The translations under genes were made by a program, and so were the position numbers. Below the pieces are notes generated by a model. It searched no databases. It saw only the letters and a program-made list of their open reading frames with translations, and had not been told where the DNA came from. 64,000 nt of DNA, taken from positions 33,800,080-33,864,079 of the forward strand of contig JAOANR010000003.1 in NCBI GenBank assembly GCA_030278955.1, given 5' to 3'. Shown here piece by piece: positions 9,962-21,800 of this stretch (the first letter of the stretch is position 1; every line of letters begins with the position of its first letter). This DNA is from Hygrophila difformis. Taxonomy: Eukaryota > Streptophyta > Magnoliopsida > Lamiales > Acanthaceae.

Positions 9962-12900
9962 GTAAAAAATTTGACTCTTTTTTTGTTTTTGCAGATTCTA
10001 TTTGTTTTGAACCATCCATAGTTTTAGCAATGATTTTTCTGCAACATAACTGGAAGAATCAAATGGCTCGTCTAAAGCACGATTCTTTAGATTTTGTTAT
10101 CAGTTCTGTTTGATTTATTATAAGTTTTGCTTGATTTAATATTCACTTTGAACTTTGATAAATTAGCCTTTTTAGATAATTTGTAGTGAGTCTTCACAGG
10201 CTTATGCTTAGTTTCTCTTCTTTTTTGCTTGACCTTCTTATTTCAGTTCTTGAAGAAGATGTTGCTTATGTTGCTTATCAAGGTAAGATGCTGAGGTTTT
10301 TTTTCTTTTCAAATATGTGCTTTTAAAGTTACTTTAAAGCTCATGTTATTGCAGAAAATCTGGACTAGATCCTTCTGAGGGAGTCAATTCTAAATTTTCG
10401 TTTTGAGCTCTATTGATGCATATGGTAGAGATTTTGTTTTTTTTGCATTTTGTTATTTCTTGGATAATAATGCATTTCTGTTTAGCTTATCAGTTAATCT
10501 CTTTCCTGTGTAGCTTGGAACACAAGCTGAAAAAGCTGATGGTTGTATTTAATGGATGCATGGGGTTGTCAGGGACATATCAGAAGACACAATAATGCAC
10601 CAGTCAGAAGCAGGTCCTGCTCCATGGAGTTTTTTTAATATTGACAGTATTTTCAGCAACAATTATTATGGAGATAGCACTCAACATGATATGAAAATTA
10701 TCCATAACAGTTCATTACTGATGATCATTGTGAAACGGATTATGAAAACATCGAAAGTGATGAGAGTGTTTAATTTCCATAACAGTTAATGGTTACTTTT
10801 ACTCGGACTATACGGTCTTGTTTAATTTCCAGAGTGTTTTATGATGGGGCCTTGTGCAATAGCTCCCTGGTTTGTTTGATTATTTCCTTGGGCAGGTATT
10901 CCTTGCTTCCTTTGTGTTTTCCGTTGTAGACTTTTACGTTCTTATAGCTGGGATAGAAAAAAAAAATGAATTTTGTTCATTGTGTTAGGTATTGCCTGCA
11001 TAATTCCCCGCTCCTTGGAGCAGCTCGATTTGGTATCCATTTCAATTCAGCTTACCAGCGTCCTTTCTCCATGTAGTCCAGTTATATGAGGAATGCAGTG
11101 TAGTTAAACGTGCCCTTCTACAGTGCACTTCAGGTTCAGGTTTTCTTTTCGTATATTAATAATACCCACTGCCTTTTCACTTTAGAAGCCATGTTGTTTC
11201 CTGATGGTTTTTCCCCTGTTCTTTTCCCTAATCAGCTTACGTGTTTTTACCCAGCGGCCTTACTGTTGCTGGTGAAGTTTTCACCCATATAAGTATCTTC
11301 TCCATCTGTGAGAGTTCCCTTCGCCCCTGTTATTACAACACGTTGTTGTTCTTGTTAATTTGCTGCCTGTCACTACTTAGCGTGCATGTCAAACTTGAGA
11401 ATACAGTCTTAACTATGATTTTTTCCTTTTGATATTAATTTCTTACAAACACTTTCCCATGTGCAGCTTCAGATTGGGCAAGCTGCAATAGCCCGTGAAC
11501 GTGCATGGCTACAAAATCCTTTCATTAATGCATTGTTTCTTAGTTCTCTATTTGGAGAGAGGTGCTCAACTGTAATTATGATTATGTAAATTCTGCAGGA
11601 CTCAATTAAGGCAGTGTGGCAATCATCCCCAAACAAAACCCTATCAGAGCCATTGTCTTCGGTTCGTGTGGTGTCTAAATTTTGCTTTTGTTTGTGTTTT
11701 CAGTGTATGCTTATAATTTTTTCCAAATTATACAACGCTAGCTCTAATTATGCAGAGGAACATGGGATTATCTCAAAGCAGTTTTTGCAGGAGGACTACC
11801 TGTGAAACAATTGCTCTCTCCGCTTTCCTTTTCCCTACCCAAGTAAGCTCTCTGTAATGCGTTTCCTCGCTTCATTTTATTGTTCTTTCCTTTTTTTTTT
11901 TTTTTTTTATTCTTGTCCATTTTGATGAATATGTTGTCATTGTGTACATGGTTTTTGATCCCCTGCTAATGCTCATTTTGTTTAAATGATTATATTAATC
12001 TGTGTTGTTTTGAAAGCCACACTAAATCTTATCTGCATTTTTCATTTTAGATAGTCAAAAAAATTTGGGATCAGGGGAGCTCTATATTGAGCATGACTTC
12101 ATTGTCAGCTTTTGAGCTGGCTTTTCAGTAATGTACCCAAGCATTTCCTATGCTTGAATTTTTGTTACTCCTTATTCATTGTTGCTTCCTTTATTGTTGC
12201 AGTACATTCTACAGGTTTTGCTTTCAGGGGACTGTGGACTTCACCACATACTAGCTTCTTCTCATCCTTTTCCTATCTGCTTTTGGTATGTTTTCTACTG
12301 TAACTTAACCAATCTACTATGTGTTTTTTCCATGTTATGCATTTGCTCCATAATTTTCCATGTTACGATTCCAACCCTATAAGAATTAGACAAAGAAGCA
12401 AATTCGAAACAATCAAACATTCAATAGTCGTGGTAAAAATATAATAGAAATCAACTACTGCATACACTAGACAGTACAATAAATGATTTGTGGTGGATAG
12501 CAACTCTGTTTTTCATCAATGGAATCAAGTGGTCGATGTTCAGAGTATTATAAATTAAAAAATAAAAAATAGAAGTACATTATTGATACAATACATAGAA
12601 AGGCTCCGACCATCGATCCCAGTTGCATATATCAAATAACAAGTACAATAGAATACAGTCTTTACAATCACAAAATCAAAACTAAAATTGGAAAGATAAA
12701 TTATACCCTTAAATTAATGAAACTATCATCAAGTGCTCCATAACATAAAAATCTGAAGCACAAAAAAAAGTGAAGAAAGCGAACTCAATGATACCATTAT
12801 CTTGATTCTGCAATGACAATCACTTATTTATATACAGAAGAGTTATTAGTTTCTACATTATCCTTTTTTGTAAAATAATTCTTTTGAAACATCTTTTGGT

Positions 12901-13270
12901 TTATGATTGATATTAGAATGAGTGTTTTTTTTTTTCAGCGATCATTCTAAAGTTATTATTGTGGCCATATATTGTGCATGACATTTTCTGAACCAATTGT
13001 TTTAAATTTCCTTCTTTATTTTTTTGTTTTATGGATTTAAAAAGGTTATATAAGTGGATATTGTGTTTATTTTGCCCTTGTACCCCTGGTAAGGTGCCCT
13101 TTTCCATCGAAGTTGCCCTCGCTTACCGACGCCCCACTCAGCTGCCATTGAAGAATCTGATTGCAAACCGTTGCCCTGTCATCAGCCTGCACCTTGGGGT
13201 TCTCCCAGGCTTCGGTGTTTTCATCCAAATATTTCTAAAATCTGCACTCCCTTTCAATTTTAGCTGCATT
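9962..13270. other. Helitron H1 filler, no gene recognised
   Basis: Mostly T-rich intron-like DNA with unrecognised short open frames. Possible exon scraps are 11467-11517 (reads LQIGQAAIARERAW) and 11600-11660, flanked by AG and GT, but I cannot assign them. A T-run lies at 11890-11909. 12400-12900 is AT-rich and plainly noncoding. 13060-13200 is GC-richer and may be a decayed exon. Confidence 0.45.
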
Positions 13271-13640
13271 TGATCTGCACTGCTGATTGTGGAAATTGTG
13301 AATTCCAAAGCTGTCCAAATTTGATAACCCTTGCCAGTTACTTCTATGAGGGGGGATTCGGTACTTGCACTTTGTTAGCTCAGGTGGACGCTGTTTTACG
13401 TGGATTTTAATGTGGTTGGAATGAGTTAAGTCATTTATAATGTAATAGATTCATTTCTCATATGTCAATGTAATGTTTCAGTTGACTGCATTACGAAAGT
13501 TGTAAGTTTTTGGAATCATATGTTAGTCTTTTACCACTTTTAAATTTTCCAATGTTGAGCCCTACCACTATGACCCTTACCATCTTTTATGCCGACATGT
13601 TTTCCTGTTTCAGATCGTATCTTACGCGCATTTGTGTCTG
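13271..13640 (+). repeat. H1 3'-subterminal segment shared with H2 interior
   Basis: This stretch aligns by eye, with many small differences, to 29290-29740 inside H2. Shared runs include GGAAATTGTGAATTCCAA, GTCCAAATTTGAT, CATTTATAATGTAAT and GATTCATTTCTCATA, in the same order and strand. In H1 it lies directly before the 3' hairpin. In H2 it lies about 5.4 kb before the end. No coding potential is seen. Confidence 0.75.
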
Positions 13641-13722
13641 TTGCTTATTATGATTGATCGTTGTTACTACCTTCACCGAAGTATTTGTCATTTTTTCATG
13701 GGCCGTTGTATATCCATAGTAT

Positions 13723-13751
13723 GTTGTGCATCGCACAACAAGATCCACTAG
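13723..13751 (+). mobile_element. Helitron H1 3' terminus
   Basis: GTTGTGC (13723-13729), loop ATC, GCACAAC (13733-13739) make a 7-bp hairpin. AAGATCCACTAG then ends the element, followed by T at 13752. A hairpin about 12 nt before CTRR, with T outside, is the diagnostic Helitron 3' end. The H2 end (35105-35131) has the same arrangement. Confidence 0.8.
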
Positions 13752-13764
13752 TATACTATATAAG

Positions 13765-13786
13765 AGGGAGAGCTAAATCTCTCCCT
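13765..13786 (+). repeat. Subterminal inverted repeat at Helitron H2 5' end
   Basis: AGGGAGAG (13765-13772), loop CTAAAT, CTCTCCCT (13779-13786) is a perfect 8-bp stem. It sits just inside the putative 5' end. Confidence 0.6.
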
Positions 13787-14322
13787 GCTCAATTTTTGAT
13801 TCTGACCATTGGATCAAACATTCAATTGAATTTGTGTCCGTTGGATTGAATATTGAATTTCCAATCCTTGGGTCGGGTTTCGCCCACTTTCTTCATCTCT
13901 TTTCTTCCACTCGTCGTTCGTCTCAAGCTAGGGAGTCCCCGCAATTCCTTTTCACAATCATCTCCATTTTGCACTCTGAATCGCCGGTGTTTTTGGTGGC
14001 CTGGAGATCCCCGCATTCCCGCCGCTCCAGCATCAGTTTGAATTGGCGATTACAGAAGACCGCGTAGCCAGGTTGCTCTGGCGAGCGCGAACCCTTGCGG
14101 CATAGTTGCTGCTCCGCTGGAAACCTTTGATGTCCCGCATCGGGTGTCCACGGCGAGCCGGTCCTGCCCATTCCGATTGAGGGCCTCGCGGTGTGCGTAC
14201 TTGCTGGGGCTTGTTCGTTGTTAGATTTCAGCGACGACCGACCCCCCCCGCCTCATGCCATTCATCTCTCGCCTACCAGCCCTTGCCCACCTCCTCAATC
14301 GCCGTTCTACTCACGAACACCC

Positions 14323-14730
14323 ATTAAGGTAACAAATGTTTGCTTTTGGAGTCGCAGGTCTAGGGTTTTAATTGTCATTATGATTGCTCCTTCAATGATT
14401 TGTGCTATGCAGATTTGTATCTGGGTTTATAGATTTTGAAGAGATTGAGGGCGGAATTATTTCTTCACAGTCGGGGTAAGGGAACCATCAGTTCGGTTTC
14501 TTCATTCTTTGTAAAGCTACTTGAACTTGGGTCACTGATTTATTTATGATTTCTTTTGTTCTGTCCCCGCCTCCATCGCCGTTTTTGCCCGTCCCCGGCT
14601 CCAGCGTTGCTCTCCTCCGCAACGCCCGTCTACTTGTCATGTGACAAGGACCTGATTAAGGTAACGAATTTTTGCTTTTGGAGTTGCAGATCTAGGCCTT
14701 ATATTCTCATTTTGATTGCTCGCTGAATGA
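14323..14730 (+). repeat. Diverged 76-bp direct repeat with splice-donor-like AAGGTAAC
   Basis: Copies at 14323-14398 and 14655-14730 both begin ATTAAGGTAAC, share TTTTTGCTTTTGGAGT or close variants, contain GCAG(G/A)TCTAGG, and end in (C/G)AATGA. Each follows a GC-rich, Pro/Ser-like stretch (14225-14320 and 14565-14640). The pattern looks like a duplicated 5' leader exon plus the start of its intron from a host gene. Confidence 0.7.
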
Positions 14731-16706
14731 ACTATTTTGGGGAGATTTAAATATGGTTTATTGATTTTGAGGAAATTGAAATTGAAATTATTACTGTCAT
14801 TGCTGGCGTTATGTTGTAAATGGAAGATTTCTTGGATTTGGTTCTCTGGATGCATATGATTTGTTACTGGATAGATTGGTTTCTGTGCGGTCCTTGATTG
14901 CTTGTCCATATCTGTGTGTTCCATGTCTACGTGTTTGCTGGTAAAAACTCAATGAACTTATTATCTGCATAATTGGTTGCTGGATGGTAGTATATGTGAG
15001 TCTACTGGTCGACTGCATAGCTGCCAACCTGACAATTTTTATTGTTCTGGACATGTAGCTAAGAATTATAGGGATTGTGAAAATTCTTGGTTTTGTCAGC
15101 TTCCTCGACCACTCTGGCATTTGACATGAAGACCTTTGTGACAGAAACCTGTAATGAAATCTTTTTGGAGTGAATCTGTTATGAACTTGTGACTTCCCTG
15201 CTCATTAATTGCCTTTATTATTTGGAATCTGAAAAGAGAAAAAATATGGACCAAGCAGTGGGAATGGATGGATATCCAAATTTTGTGGTGTTCGGTATTA
15301 TTTGTAGCAGGGGATTGTGCTTAAGGGTGGTTGTATATGCTTGGGTTCATGTTTTCTTCTGTAGTTGTAAAGGAACATTAATGTGTTGCTGCTTGCTTCA
15401 TTGCATGTTCTTTGTATGGTTTAGTTTCAATTTATTACATGATGCAAAAAAAAATTCTTTCAACTTATCACGATGAGGAAAGGAAAACGCTAATGTGTGT
15501 GTAGGAACTCTGCGTTTCGTCCTTTTAGATATATTTTCTCATGTACATTACCTTTTTTTGTTTTTTATTCTTTCTGCCGTGCTTATGTTGCTACATAAAA
15601 TTAAATGGTGGTTACCTTAATGATATCAGCAAGATTAGCATATTGGGAACTGGGAAGTGTGAATGCCTAATAATATGTAGTTTTGATGAAAATAAGTACT
15701 CTAATAAATTAGAAACTGAGTTGTCTTTAGTTCATGCCGCTGAAGGCTATTCTTCTTTTTAAGCATCTCGATTCTCTATACTCTTATGTTGGTACTTTGG
15801 GATCTTCTCAGGCTGATCTCATTATGACTTTTGCTTCTGGCTTGTATGATTAGAACTTAGCACCTTTGTAAATTCTCTATCAAAGATGATGAATCCATTA
15901 TATCATCTTGTGAGAGAAGAAATGCATTTCCTTCATGTTTAGTACTTAAATTAATGCTTTCCTGTCAGTGTTGTGGGTAATACCCCAGGGTGACAACTTT
16001 GTTTTAATCTGTTATATGTGTTTATTGCTCAACATTTACGATATGCGCTACAGAAGTTTAGGCCAATAGCTTGGTGTTACTGATAAATTTATGAACCAAT
16101 GTTGTAATTATAAGTTATCTTCAAGTTCCAGTCCTTTGCTCAGTTTTGGCACAGGGAGTTGTTTTGATCGAACAATCAAAAATCAGTGTGAAAATGTCTT
16201 TGTCGATGAATACCCCACTTTTCGGTGTAACATATTCACTAACTCAAAAAATGAATACTCCACTATTTCAATGATTTAAAATAACGGGGAGACTAGAGAA
16301 ATGAGCAAAACAAAAAATAGTAAGATGAACATGCCTGCATTCGAAGGACTGTAGTAGTATCAATAAATGATAAATGAGGGAAAGGTATTTTAGTTGGTTT
16401 TGCCATGTTATTAGACCTTTTGGTTTGCTATGGCAGAATATACATACTACTTGATTTTCTTATTAAAATAGAGTGGAAAATTGAGAAAAATAAGGTCTAT
16501 CTGGTTGACCTTGAACTTGAAGCTGCTCTAAATCCTTTTTCATGCCATGGCTTTCTTTTATCATTTCAAGTAAAAAAATAAGTGTGACACTGGTTGCTTT
16601 AAATGATAAGAAAACGAATTATATTCCCACGTGTTCTCATATTAGATAATGTTACCTGAATGCATTTCAATATCTATTTACTTGGCATTGTCCTGATTCT
16701 TAACAG
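14731..16706. other. Helitron H2 filler, no gene recognised
   Basis: T-rich noncoding sequence resembling long introns. Short open frames exist but none is a family I know and none has convincing splice borders. Confidence 0.5.
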
Positions 16707-17035
16707 AGACTACAGATACTGGGTTACTGAGAGGCATGTTCATGGCTTTCGGTTTGATTTTGCTTCTATCTTGACAAGAAGTAGCAGGTTCATTGCAATC
16801 TCATCTATTTGCCTGGAATTTGACATATGCAAAACCAATTCCGTGATATACTGTTATCATTAGTTTGGGTTGTTCCAGTCTGTGGGAACTGGGATGCCAT
16901 GAATGTGTATGACAATGCAGTTGAAAGTGATGCACGGACAATTAGAACTACTCTCAGTTGCTCACCATTGATTGACTTGATCAGCAATGACCCCATACTT
17001 CGTGTCGTAAAAGGATCTCGATTTCTCATTGGTAA
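16707..17035 (+). pseudogene. Isoamylase (starch debranching enzyme) fragment
   Basis: An exon at 16707-16787 reads YRYWVTERHVHGFRFDFASI then LTRSS. A second from 16879 reads NVYDNAVESD, then SPLIDLISNDPILRVVK. These match plant isoamylases (ISA1/ISA3 type; GH13 enzymes cutting alpha-1,6 links in plastid glucan), where RYWVxEMHVDGFRFDLAS surrounds the nucleophile Asp of FRFD. That Asp is kept, but the usual DG before FRFD is HG. The start of the second exon carries a few extra bases that break the frame, and similarity ends after ILRVVK. It is a captured piece. Confidence 0.85.
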
Positions 17036-17857
17036 CATTCAATATATGATTTTGACCACAAGCATTCCTTTCTTGCTATCTTGAATTTATTATCATCAGA
17101 TTTTTGTTAGAGTAATACTATACATCTGAAACTTTTTTTCAATTATTGGCACACTGCTATATGTAATTATTGTTCATCTATACACTTCTGAAAAGACTTT
17201 TGAGATTTACTTTGTTCTTAATCAGCTGCTTATGATTTTCTTAGTCTTGAACACTAAATAACATTATGTAACCGTTTTAATGATTCAGGAAGATTGAAGG
17301 AAACCTCGAAACATTGTCATTTTTCTGTGTGCTCGTGATGGTTTTGCTATACTTTTATAAAAAAAGAACTCACATTGACTAGCTTCAGGATGGGTTGAAT
17401 TTCTGATATGGTTACGGTATAAAAAAGGTGAAAGGTGAAAGGTTTGTATATACCAGGTAAAAGGCGGCTCCATCGAACGGACAGAACGCGCAATTAAAAA
17501 TCCTAGGCTAAAACCTTTCTCCAATTCAGCAAGATAAATTTCACACACCTTTTGCAATTAAAAATCCTAGGCTACCTGGTATAAAAAAAAACGGTATTAC
17601 TCTATTTTAATTTATCTTTTTGTTACGGTATAATTTACCTGACCTTTTCTTTGGGTTCTAATATCATCCAGGAACATGGAAGAATAAGAGGCATGGGCCA
17701 TCGTCATATTTCTTGGTATGCTCCTATAATTCAATTACTTCATGCAAAATTGATTTCAATTTCTCAAATGGTGGCAAAAGGTTTTAGCCTAGGGTTTTTG
17801 TGAGTGTGGTTTTTGGATTGACATGAAACATGTATAGACAAACATCAGATTTGTTTG
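17036..17857. other. Helitron H2 noncoding with small inverted-repeat insert
   Basis: AT-rich sequence. TATACCAGGTA (17449-17459) and its reverse complement TACCTGGTATA (17573-17583) flank a segment in which CAATTAAAAATCCTAGGCTA occurs at both 17490 and 17555. This may be a tiny foldback insert. The last five bases (17853-17857, GTTTG) are the left copy of the copia target duplication. Confidence 0.45.
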
Positions 17858-18815
17858 TGTTAGTTCCTCTATCTTTTGAGATAATGTGTTCCAATCCGAT
17901 GTTGAACACTAGGTAGGATCCCTCCCCCTTGATCTTATCCGCATGTCATTCTTGGGAGCAAACCTTTGGATTGCCTTTCTCGAACCGGATAAACATTGCC
18001 CCGCATGGAAAGGAGCGTATGCCCAACGGTCGTCTGCCATTGCCTTGCTGGGATCATAGAAGTTTTGGCAAGAGGATCCCCTCATCCGAGTAAGGAAGGA
18101 AGCAGCTAAGGAAGGTGGAAGAATTCGAGGGATTGAATAATTCCCTTCCATAGCAGAAGGATTTCGGACGCCTTCTTATGAAAGAAGATCGCAATGATTC
18201 TATCATTGGTTTTTCAACAATTCTGAAAAGGTCTCTTGCAAACGATCTTACGAAATCCTCCAACAACCTCTTCACCCTATTCACGTGTTGCATCATCTGT
18301 GAAAGAGGTTGATTCTTGAGTGACCAATTGTCAAAAGTGCATAACGAACCCTTGGTTGAATTCCGACACCTTCAATCAAGGGCAACACTCAAGATAGTGT
18401 CAACAAGATACTGCCCTTCATTGCTACATCAAAGGGAGGATCTTTTACAGGCTCACTCAAGGGAAACTTGGAGAAGGAGTCTTCAAGGGGTCGAAGTAGA
18501 ATCGGAGTATTCTCACCAGAAAAGGGAGTTTCTGGTACCATCGATCATCTGCTTGGGTGTTGGAGTAAAAGGTTACTGGTTCACTATTGTTCGTGTTGTA
18601 ACGTGGTGTTCGAACACATAGTGGAACACTCCTGGATTGGTATCCCCCAGACGTAGGCCTTGGGCCGAACTGGGTCATCAACTCTCTGTTTGTTCTTTTC
18701 TCTTTACTGCATTTATTTATCTTTAAGTACTAACCTTCTAATAAGTTATTTAAGTGTGTGATTGAACAAACAGTCGTGGTTGAGAATATTAGTCTTGACG
18801 TATAAGGGACCAACA
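17858..18815 (+). repeat. Copia 5' LTR
   Basis: Starts TGTTAGTTCC and ends GGGACCAACA, i.e. TG...CA. It matches 26725-27682 except at one base. Short open frames inside occur identically in both LTRs and are not genes. Confidence 0.95.
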
Positions 18816-18817
18816 AG

Positions 18818-18829
18818 TGGTATCAGAGC
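18818..18829 (+). other. Copia primer-binding site (initiator tRNA-Met)
   Basis: TGGTATCAGAGC, the usual complement of the plant initiator tRNA-Met 3' end, begins two bases after the 5' LTR. The gag start codon follows only 33 bases later, an unusually short leader. Confidence 0.93.
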
Positions 18830-18862
18830 ACACACACCTTCGGGTGAGATCCAAGCGTCAAG

Positions 18863-21800
18863 ATGAGTCGTGAAGGAGGAAACATCTCCAGGCCACCCCT
18901 GCTAGATGGGACAAACTTCTCATACTGGAAGACCAGGATGAGGGCTTTTCTCATGGCCATCGATGAAGGAGTTTGGGATGCTGTTGAAACCAAGTTCGAA
19001 CGCCCCACTGCTGAGGACGATGAAGGTGTCAAAACACCCAAACCCAAAGACAAATGGACTGCGGAAGAAAAGACCCTATCCTCCATGAACTCCAAGGCTC
19101 TCAATGCCATTTTCAACGGAGTCACTGAAGATCAATACAAGCTTATCTCCGCATGTGACACGGCGTATGATGCATGGGAAGTACTGGTAAACTCCCATGA
19201 AGGTATGGCCTCTGTTAGATCTTCCAAGTTAATTTCCATTGAATCCCAATTTCATAAACTCACTATGGATGAAAATGAGAGTATTGTTAGCTATGTTGGT
19301 AGAATTCGTGACTTGACCAATCAGGCACATCAACTTGGGAAAACATATTCCCAACAAGAGTTGGTGAGAAAGATTGTGGGAACTATTCCTGACAGGTTCA
19401 ATCCCAAGATTGCCGCCCTAGAACTCTACAAGGATTACTCCATTATGCAAGTGGATGAACTAATGGGGATACTCCAATCTTGGGAAATGGATCACTGCAA
19501 GGAGGTCGGTAGCAAAAGGATAGCCTTCAAGGCCGAATCAAAGGTGGTGACTGACAAGGAAGCGGAGATTGATAGTGATCACAGTGATGATGACGAGATC
19601 TCCCTTCTCACAAAGAGATTGGCCAGACTTCTCAAAAATAAAAAGGGGAAGGAAGGTTTTTCTAGTGGGAAGGGCGATGGATCTAACTCCAGAAGAGATT
19701 CCAAAAGGAGATCCAAACCCTATGGCAAGGATCAACAGTCCGAAGAAAGGCCCAAGGGACCGGAATGCTACGAATGCAGAGGTTTTGGTCACATTAGGGC
19801 CGACTGTGGAAATCTAAAGAAGAAGGATAAGAAGACCTACCACATCACCTTTAGTGATCATGATGAGGAACCTGAATGCAGTGAGGGAGAATCTGAGCAT
19901 GGGATTGCTCTCATGGCTCCAGGATCATGGGATTCAGACTCATGTTCGGACACTGAGTCACAACACGGTACTGTTTCTAACCCTATGAATAATGACTTCA
20001 CTAATCATGATTGTGCTTCTCTTAGCAGCAAAGAAGCAGACAAAATAGAGCGTCTCACAGACCTCTATAATGAAGTTTTTGAGAAATTAGAAACTTCCAT
20101 GACCGAGATAGAGGATTTGCAAAAGATCAATCAGGACCTTAGAGATGAGGTCGAAAGGCTCCTGGACGAGAACAAAACCTTACTAGCTAAGGCTGAAGCG
20201 GTGTCCATCCACGTAACTGAACTTGAGGCTGGAATTCTCTTTGAAAAAGAAGAAAAGGAGAAGATGTCTACCAAGCATGATTTAGTTACAGTGGAAATCA
20301 CTGAACTCCGGGAGAAACTTAGCAAATCTGAGAAAATTCTGTCGGACATGAATAAAGGAAAGGCCAAACTCGATGACGCTCTAGCAGCTGGAAAATCTCA
20401 TGGGAACAGGCGAGGTCTTGGGTATAACAACTTCAGTACTGCCTCTACATCCAAAGGGAATATCAAGTTCGTGGCAGGAGGACAACTGAGTGACCGAGCA
20501 CCTTGTCAGAACACGAAGACTGTTCACAAAAGTCCTAAAGGGTATAACAAAAGGAGGAATTCATTCAGAGGACCTCTCATATGCGACTATTGCAAGTTCA
20601 GAGGGCATAAGACCGAACACTGTCGAAAGATCATCAAGGATCTTCTTGAAGGAAAACCGGTGAGATGGCCTAATGAAGAACTCAAGAAGAGGATCTCCAT
20701 AAGGCGTGAATGGGTCACCAAAATCTCTGCAAGATGCAATGTGGCTCTCCTATCTTCCAGACAAAAGGGCAAGAATGCAACTTGGTACTTCGACAGTGGC
20801 TGTTCGAGGCACATGACAGGTGATAAAGACGTCCTCAAACCATTCAAAGATATTGATGGTGGATCCGTGGTCTTTGGAAACGGCAAAAAGGGTCACCTCT
20901 CTGGACAAGGAACTCTCCATGGAGATGGTCTGCCTAAGCTCAACAATGTCTACTATGTGGAGGGATTGCATGCTAACCTCATTAGCATAAGTCAGCTATG
21001 CGATGATGACTTGACTGTATCCTTTAACAAAAAATATTGTGAAGTTCTCGACTCTAACAATGTATGCGTCATGAGGGGACTGAGATCTCGGAATGACTGC
21101 TATTTACTTGTACAAACTTGTAATTTTGTGAAAGATGCAGGAAGCTCCCGAAACCTACTCTGGCATGAAAAGTTAGGTCATCTGAACTTCAGAGATCTGA
21201 TCAAGTTGAGCAGGACAGGAGCTGTTCGTGGACTTCCAGATCTAAAGAAACATGACTCTGACTTTTGTGAAGATTGTGCCAAAAACAAGCAAACTCGGGT
21301 GTCCCATCCTGTGACTGAACACAATGCCACAACACACTGTCTGGAACTCCTACACATGGACCTTATTGGGCCAACTGAAATCTCTAGTTTGGGAGGTAAA
21401 AGGTACATTTTCGTTTGTGTAGATGACTTTTCCAGATATACGTGGGTTGATTTTCTCAGGGAAAAGAGCGAAGCGTTCAAGGCCTTTATGAAATTGTGCA
21501 ATCAAATTATGAACGAAAAGGATTGCAAAGTGAAGAGAATTCGTAGTGATCATGGGAAGGAATTTGAGAATCAAGCCTTCGAGGATTACTGTTCCAGCAT
21601 TGGGATCAAACACGAGTTTTCAGCACCAAAGACTCCTCAGCAGAATGGAGTAGTGGAGAGGAAGAACCGCACCTTGCAAGAAATGGCACGTGTCATGATG
21701 AACTCCAAGAAGGTTCCTGAGTTTCTTTGGGCAGAAGCAATCAACACGGCGTGCTATATGATAAATCGAGTGTATATCAGGCCTAAAACACTCATGACTC

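Larger units (their letters stand above)
1539..13751 (+). mobile_element. Helitron segment H1 carrying captured host exons
   Basis: The 3' end has the Helitron signature: a GTTGTGC/GCACAAC hairpin at 13723-13739, then 12 nt ending in CTAG, followed by T. Inside are partial host genes in the same orientation. Each is incomplete, keeps its introns and splice sites, and is unrelated to its neighbours, which is the known product of Helitron gene capture. No Rep/helicase protein is seen, so the segment is non-autonomous. The 5' TC end is not found between 1539 and 13751. It may lie left of the LTR or have been lost. Confidence 0.65.

Noticed and set aside
17909..18681. Open frames inside the copia LTRs
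   Set aside because: They occur identically in both LTRs and match no family; they are by-products of LTR sequence.
18818..18829. tRNA gene at the primer site
   Set aside because: Only the 12-base complement of the tRNA 3' end is present, with no cloverleaf.
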